The notes under the pieces are model-generated. The model saw only the letters and a program-made list of their open reading frames with translations, was not told the origin of the DNA and ran no database searches. A DNA stretch of 64,000 nt from Candidatus Protistibacter heckmannii (GTDB lineage Bacteria > Pseudomonadota > Gammaproteobacteria > Burkholderiales > Burkholderiaceae), in NCBI GenBank assembly GCA_025050535.1, contig JALBVF010000001.1, forward strand, positions 248,001 through 312,000, written 5' to 3'. This document shows positions 59,329 through 64,000 of the stretch, piece after piece (the first letter of the stretch is position 1; every line of letters starts with the position of its first letter). A program made the position numbers and the translations under genes.

Positions 59329-60199
59329 TTGGATTTCACCTCGTTTCTGATTCAATGCCTGAACAGCGTGCAGTACGGTTTGCTGCTGTTCCTGGTGGCC
59401 AGCGGCCTGACCTTGATCTTCGGCATCATGGGCGTGATCAACCTCGCCCACGGCAGCTTCTACATGCTGGGGGCCTATCTGGCCTTCAGCCTCGCGGGGC
59501 TCACCGGCAATTTCTTCTCCGCGCTGGTGCTCGGCATCCTGCTCTCGGTCGTCTTCGGCTATCTGCTCGAATGGTTCTTCTTCAGCTATCTGTATGAACG
59601 CGACCACCTGCAGCAAGTGCTGATGACCTACGGCCTGATCCTGGTCTTCGAGGAAATGCGCAGCATCCTCGTGGGTGACGACGTGCACGGCGTCACCCTG
59701 CGCCGCCGTCCTCAAGGGCGCGCTCGCTCTGGGCAACGACATGAGCTATCCGGTCTACCGGCTGTTCATCTCCGCCTTGTGCCTGGCGGTGGCGCTGCTG
59801 ATGTATCTGTTGATCCGCAAGACGCGCCTGGGCATGATGGTGCTCGTGGGCGCCAGCAACCGCGAGATGATCCAGTCGCTGAGCGTGAAAATCAGCCTGC
59901 TCTACCGGCTGGTGTTCGCGATGGGCGTGGGCCTGGCGGTGCTCGCCGGCATGATCGCCGCGCCAGTCTCCTCGGTCTATCCGGGCATGGGCGGCGGCGT
60001 GATCATCATTTGTTTTGTGGTGGTGGTGGTGATCGGCGGCATCTGCTCAATCAAGGGCGCGCTGATCGCGGCGCTGCTGATCGGCTTCGTCGACACCTTC
60101 GGCAAGGTCTTCTGGCAAGAGGTGGCCGGCGTACTGGTCTATCTGCTGATGACCTTGATCCTTCTCTGGAAGCCGGAAGGCTTTTTCAAGCATGGTTGA
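59329..60199 (+). pseudogene. livH: ABC permease LivH-like, one frameshift
   Basis: From TTG 59329 (LDFTSFLIQCLNSVQYGLLL) the permease motif FGIMGVINLAHGSFYMLGAY is present. The frame is lost near 59700 after VGDDVHGV and resumes as KGALALGNDMSYPVYRLFIS, MGVGLAVLAGMIAAPVSSVY and ends LLWKPEGFFKHG. About seven membrane segments can be traced across both halves. One-base change in CGCCGCCG run. Overlaps the livM start. Confidence 0.88.
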
Positions 60200-60956
60200 T
60201 GACATGAAGCATTCTACCCTGCTCGGCTTGGCGGTCGTGTTCGCGCTGCTCGCGCTCTTCACCCTGCTGCCTGAATCCATCACCAGCAAGTTCCACCTGG
60301 AACTGCTCTCCAAGATCCTGATCTTCTCGATCTTCGCCACCAGCCTGCAGCTTCTGGTGGGCTTCACCGGGCTGGTGAGCCTGGGGCATGCGGCCTTCTT
60401 CGGCTTCGCCGCCTATGTCGTCACCATGCTCGCGCCCATGTCCGAGGCCGGAAACGACTGGCTGCTGCTCACCGCCTCGCTAGCCGGTGCGCTGCTGCTG
60501 GCGCTGGCCGTCGGCGCGCTCACGCTGCGCACCAAGGGCATCTACTTCATCATGGTCACCCTGGCCTTCTTCCAGATGGTCTTCTTCGTCTTCCATGACA
60601 CCAAAATCGCCGGCGGCAGCGACGGCGCCTATGTCTACTTCAAGCCCGAGTTCAAGCTGCTGGGCAAGCCGCTGTTCAACCTCGACGGGCTCGCGCTGCT
60701 CTATCTGCTGCTGCGCTCGCGCTTCGGCAATGCGCTCGCCGGCATCAAGCACAACGAGCAGCGCATGCTCGCCGCTGGCTACCGCACCTACCGCTATAAG
60801 CTCGCCTGCTTCGCGCTCGGCGGAATGTTCGCCGGGCTCGTCGGTTTTCTCTACGCAATCCAATACGGCTTCGTGAATCCCGAGATCCTCGCCTGGCACC
60901 AGTCCGGAAACGCCCTGCTGCCGCACGGCATCGCGCCGGGGATCACGGCCTGCTGA
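60192..60956 (+). pseudogene. livM: ABC permease LivM-like, internal and C-terminal deletions
   Basis: 254 aa open reading, while the family has about 320-340. VGFTGLVSLGHAAFFGFAAY and LRTKGIYFIMVTLAFFQMVF are normal. Around NLDGLALLYLLLRSRFG about 15 residues seem missing. After ILAWHQSGNALL the conserved GGMGTL..P..GA region and the last two helices are absent; the reading ends GIAPGITAC. No stop interrupts it, but it should not form a full permease. Confidence 0.72.
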
Positions 60957-60988
60957 CGGAGCGCCGTGCGGGAACAAAGAGGCGAGGC

Positions 60989-61727
60989 ATGAGCCATTCC
61001 TTCGACGCCGCCGAGAACGGCCTTCTCCTGCGCGCCGACAAGCTCACCCACCGCTTCGGCGGTCTGACCGCCGTCAACGGCGTCTCGCTCGACTTGCATG
61101 AAGGCGAGCCGCACGCCGTCATCGACACCAACGGCGCCGGAAAGTTCACCCTGATCAATCTGCTCTCCGCCGAACTGCCGCCCAGCAGCGGCAGCATCCA
61201 CCTCGGCGAGCAGGACGTCACCAGCTGGGCGCAGCCCAGGCTGGCGCGCGCCGGCGTGGGCCGCAGCTATCAGCGCAACAACATCTTCCTGCCACTGAGC
61301 ATGCGCGAAAACTGCCGGCTCGCCGCGCAAAGCCATGCCCAGCATCTCTGACGCTTCTGGGAAAGCGCGCAGGACTGCCGGCAAAGCCGCGCTGGCGGAG
61401 CGCACGGCGGCCAGCCTCTCGCATGGCCAAAAGCGCCAGCTCGAAGTGGCGATGTGCCTGGCGACCCGGCCGCGCATCCTGCTGCTCGACGAGCCGCTCG
61501 CCGGCATGGGCCCCGAGGAATCCGAGCGCATGCTCGCCCTGCTCGCCGAGCTCAAGCCCAGCCACGGCATCCTGCTCATCGAACACGACATGGACGCAGT
61601 CTTCGCCATAGCCGACAGGATCACGATGATGGTCGACGGCGCGGCGATGGCCAGCGGCACGCCCGAAGCGATCCGCGCCAATCCCGACGTGCAAGCAGCC
61701 TATCTCGGCGAGGAACATCATGGCTGA
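60989..61727 (+). pseudogene. livG: ABC ATPase LivG-like, Walker A mutated, frame broken
   Basis: Walker A reads AVIDTNGAGKFTLINLLSAE: the first Gly is Asp and the Ser after Lys is Phe, both damaging. The frame ends with TGA after ENCRLAAQSHAQHL near 61350. It resumes in another frame with a shortened middle, then SLSHGQKRQLEVAMCLATRP (signature), ILLLDEPLAGMGPEESERML (Walker B) and LIEHDMDAVFAIADRITMMV. Non-functional. Confidence 0.88.
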
Positions 61728-62436
61728 CGCGAAACTCATCGAAACCGCGGGCCTGCATGCCTGGTACGGCACCAGCCACATCCTGCACGGCCTGGATTTC
61801 CACATCGGCAAGGGCGAGACCGTGGGCCTGCTGGACCGCAACGGAATGGGCAAGTCCACGCTGATCCGCAGTCTGCTCGGCCACGTCAAGCAGCGCGAAG
61901 GCAGCATCTGCGTCGCCGGCCGCGACGTCTCGCGCGGCAAGCCGCACGAGGTCACCAAGCTCGGCGTCGCCTACGTGCCAGAGGGCCGCGGCGTGTTTCC
62001 CAACCTGAGCGTGTGCGAAAACCTGATCATGGCCGAGCGCGCCGGCGTGGACGGCCGGCGCGACTGGACGGTGGAGCGCGTGCTCGACACCTTTCCGCGC
62101 CTGAAGGAAAGACTGAACAACGGCGGCGCCCAGCTCTCCGGCGGCGAGCAGCAGATTCTCTCCATCGGCCGCGCCCTGCTGACCAATCCCGACTGCCTCA
62201 TCCTCGACGAAGCCAACGAGGGCCTCGCGCCCCTGATCGTGCGCGAGATCTGGCGCGTCATCGGCGCCATCCGCGACACCGGCATCGCCACGCTCGTGGT
62301 CGACCGCAACTACTGCACCGTGCTCGCCAACTCCGACCGGGCGGTGGTCATGGCCAAGGGCCGGATCGTTCTGGAAGACTCCGCCGCCGCGCTGGCCGCG
62401 GACGACGCGGCGCTGGCGAGCCACTTGGGCGTCTGA
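61720..62436 (+). CDS. livF: ABC ATPase LivF-like
   Basis: 238 aa. Full-length reading with Walker A GLLDRNGMGKSTLIRSLLGH, signature QLSGGEQQILSIGRALLTNP and Walker B CLILDEANEGLAPLIVREIW. The first Walker A Gly is replaced by Asp (relatives have GRNGMGKS), which may impair ATP binding. It overlaps the livG end by eight bases and is last in the rightward unit. Classed as intact reading, doubtful function. Confidence 0.82.
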   Translation: MADAKLIETAGLHAWYGTSHILHGLDFHIGKGETVGLLDRNGMGKSTLIRSLLGHVKQREGSICVAGRDVSRGKPHEVTKLGVAYVPEGRGVFPNLSVCENLIMAERAGVDGRRDWTVERVLDTFPRLKERLNNGGAQLSGGEQQILSIGRALLTNPDCLILDEANEGLAPLIVREIWRVIGAIRDTGIATLVVDRNYCTVLANSDRAVVMAKGRIVLEDSAAALAADDAALASHLGV

Positions 62437-62440
62437 AGAT

Positions 62441-62746
62441 TCAGGCCGCCAGCAATTTTGGGCTGAGCGGCTTGATGCCCGCCAGCTTTTCCGGATTCTG
62501 CCGAACCTCCCAGATATCCACGGCTTCCTGCATCCGCAGCCAACTCTCCGGTGTCGTATTTAGCAACTTCGCCACGCGCACAGCCATCTCTGGCGTCATG
62601 GAGCGCTTCTCCAGCAGCAACTCGGAAACGGACAAGCGCGAGACGCCCAGGCTTTCTGAGAATTTCGCCTGCGTCATCCCAAGCGCCGGCAGCACATCTT
62701 CACGCAGCACCGCACCGGGATGCGTTGGCCGGCGGTTCGGATCCCT
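62441..62746 (-). pseudogene. higA: HigA-type antitoxin, first four codons cut off by IS-A copy 2
   Basis: XRE-family antitoxin of about 105 residues. The remaining reading is RDPNRRPTHPGAVLREDVLP, then MTQAKFSESLGVSRLSVSEL (HTH), RVAKLLNTTPESWLRMQEAV. The HPGxxLRE opening is diagnostic of HigA. The natural start (ATG AAG AGT TTA at 63874-63863) is now on the far side of the IS. A GTG within the remainder (62710) could still give a slightly shorter protein. Promoter separated by 1.1 kb. Confidence 0.85.
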
Positions 62747-62748
62747 TA

Positions 62749-63862
62749 TTGATCCAACATTGAAACAATGAACTCAAGCAGCATACCGAACCGGCGCGTG
62801 TTCGAAGTAGCTCTTGACGCGCTCGGGCTGTCGCTGAACGCTGAGCAGATGCTGGCGCGAGGCCTTCACCAGTTGCAGCTTCGAGCGAGCTGGAGCGAGT
62901 TTGGTGCCGATCTGCTTCAGGTCGGCATTGGCCATTTCGTTGGGGCTCAGTTCGGGGCTGTAGCTTGGCAAGTAGAAGACTTCGATCTCGTGCTTGTGCT
63001 CGGCCTGCCAGGCCTTCACAGGCTTGCTGTGGTGCACACGCAGGTTGTCCAGGATCAGGTAGATCTTTCGGCCGGCATCCTTGACCAGCCGGCGCAGGAA
63101 GTCGATCAGGATGTCGGCGCTCAACGCTCCGTCGAAGGCCTGCCAGCGCATCTGGCCCTTGTTGGTGACGGTGGAGATCACCGACAAGCCGTGGCGCTTG
63201 TTGTTCACGCGAATCACGGGCGTCTGGCCTTGCGGGGCGTAGCTGTGCCCGCGCACGTCGTCGCGGCGCACGCCGGTCTCGTCGCCCCAGTGAATTTCGG
63301 CCCCCTCAGCCTTGGCGCAGGCGGCGATCACCGGGTAGTCCTCGTCGAGCCACTTTTTCACCGCCGCCGGCGACTGCTCGTAGGCCTTCTTCATGGGCTT
63401 TTTCGGCGTGAAGCCCCAACGCTCCAGATACAGGCCCATCGTGCGAACGGCCAGCTTGATGCCTTATCGGTTAAGGATCAACTCGGCAACTGCCTGGCGG
63501 CTCCACAGCGCATAGATCATCTTCAACTGGTCGGGCGTGCGGTCGCGGATCAGCCGCTGAACCTCGCGTTCCTGCTCCGCCGTCAGCGTTCTGCCCGTAC
63601 CCTGCGGGCGCCCGGGGCGCTCAACGTCGAGGGCCTTCCACCCGCCCGCGCGATACGCCTTCACCGCCGCAATGAGCGTCGTGCGCGACATCTCGCATTG
63701 CGCCGCTGCGTCCTTCAGGCTCATGCCATCCAGCCGCATTTTCACCGCACGTCGGTGCCGTTCGTTCAGGGCGGCTACCGGCAGCGTTCTCGAGTCGATT
63801 TTATCCCTGCAACAGCAGACTCTATATCACTCAATAAGTTCAATGTTTAAGTGCCGGGCCAA
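62749..63862 (-). mobile_element. IS630-family element IS-A, copy 2
   Basis: 1,114 bp with TA at 62747-62748 and 63863-63864. Ends TTGATCCAACATTGAAACA and TTGGCCCGGCACTTAAACA (inner strand) are imperfect inverted repeats. Nearly identical to copy 1 at 19371-20485. It is inserted inside codon four of higA. Confidence 0.9.
62774..63808 (-). pseudogene. IS630-family transposase of IS-A copy 2, start codon lost and shared stop
   Basis: The codon matching the copy 1 ATG (63808-63806) is AGG. The HTH part reads from KMRLDGMSLKDAAAQCEMSR to AELILNR, where the same TAA as in copy 1 interrupts. The DDE part then runs from GLYLERWGFTPKKPMKKAYE to the complete end ERVKSYFEHAPVRYAA. The DDE half is intact here, unlike copy 1. 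The two copies carry different private lesions plus one shared one. Confidence 0.85.
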
Positions 63863-63873
63863 TAAACTCTTCA

Positions 63874-64000
63874 TCAGCGATAGTCCTCCAACTCGACGTC
63901 TACCGCGTCCTGGCCATCAAACGCAAATGTCACGCGCCAGTTTCCAGTGACCGTCACGGCATAACAACCCTTCCGCTTCCCGGTGAGGCCGTGAAATTTA
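63874..64000 (-). CDS. higB: HigB-type toxin (RelE-fold mRNA interferase), C-terminal part
   Basis: Forty-one codons are inside the window: KFHGLTGKRKGCYAVTVTGN, then WRVTFAFDGQDAVDVELEDY, R and TGA. The pattern L.G.r.G.ysi.v.gnwRi.F.f..g.a..v...dYH is the HigB/RelE C-terminus. The TGA overlaps the higA ATG (TGATG). HigB cuts mRNA on the ribosome; HigA neutralises it. The 5' part lies beyond the right edge, so intactness is unknown. Confidence 0.82.
   Translation of the reverse strand, partial: KFHGLTGKRKGCYAVTVTGNWRVTFAFDGQDAVDVELEDYR

Noticed and set aside
62013-62771. Rightward open frame overlapping livF and higA
   Set aside because: It is an alternate frame of livF running antisense through higA, with no motif of its own.

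Overview
The window is high-GC chromosomal DNA of a betaproteobacterium, most likely order Burkholderiales and Alcaligenaceae-like. This is inferred from gene order: rsmA-pdxA-surA-lptD | amgK-murU-pepP-ubiH, mpl-yqiA-rnb-tonB-aroE-mtgA, and tlpA-aroQ-accB-accC-prmA-DUF3426-pfkB. No species assignment is possible from sequence alone.

Positions 1-26,070 hold core genes that are nearly all intact. They cover outer-membrane assembly (surA, lptD), peptidoglycan synthesis and recycling (amgK, murU, mpl, mtgA), cofactors (pdxA, ubiH), shikimate and arginine steps (aroE, aroQ, argC) and fatty-acid initiation (accB, accC). Only pepP and a small nucleotidyltransferase-like gene carry frameshifts. One IS630-type element (IS-A copy 1) separates aroQ from the essential accBC genes.

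Positions 26,067-30,845 hold two inverted copies of a second IS630-type element (IS-B). They bracket a decayed McrB/McrC-like restriction locus. Beyond it lies an accessory catabolic region in which about two thirds of genes are broken by nonsense codons, frameshifts and deletions. It includes a glutarate-type locus (iclR/gcdH/caiB), tripartite tricarboxylate binding proteins, MaoC hydratases with an intact IclR regulator, an amidase, an MFS carrier, an Entner-Doudoroff pair (kdgK, eda) and a succinate-semialdehyde dehydrogenase. One tRNA-Lys(CUU) gene lies among them.

Positions 48,890-62,436 hold an aerobic benzoyl-CoA (box) gene cluster. boxR-boxC-boxB-boxA-enoyl-CoA hydratase run leftward. 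DUF4863-benzoate-CoA ligase-hydrolase-livKHMGF run rightward. Benzoate would be imported by the Liv-type ABC transporter, activated by the ligase, epoxidised by BoxAB and ring-opened by BoxC, under BoxR control. The ligase, boxA, boxB, boxC, livK, livH, livM and livG are all disrupted, so the pathway should be dead. boxR, DUF4863, the hydrolase and the hydratase still read through. A C12 homopolymer lies just upstream of boxR, and TGCA-type repeats lie in both control regions.

The right end (62,441-64,000) is a higBA toxin-antitoxin pair split by IS-A copy 2. Removing the IS and one TA restores a perfect higA start overlapping the higB stop. Overall the window looks like a genome in active reduction: core genes under selection, catabolic genes decaying, and IS630 elements plus short-repeat deletions reshaping the DNA. 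I did not find a clearly new biological system. The best candidates for follow-up are the poly-C tract at boxR, the IS that may now supply the accBC promoter, and the IS-split higBA locus.
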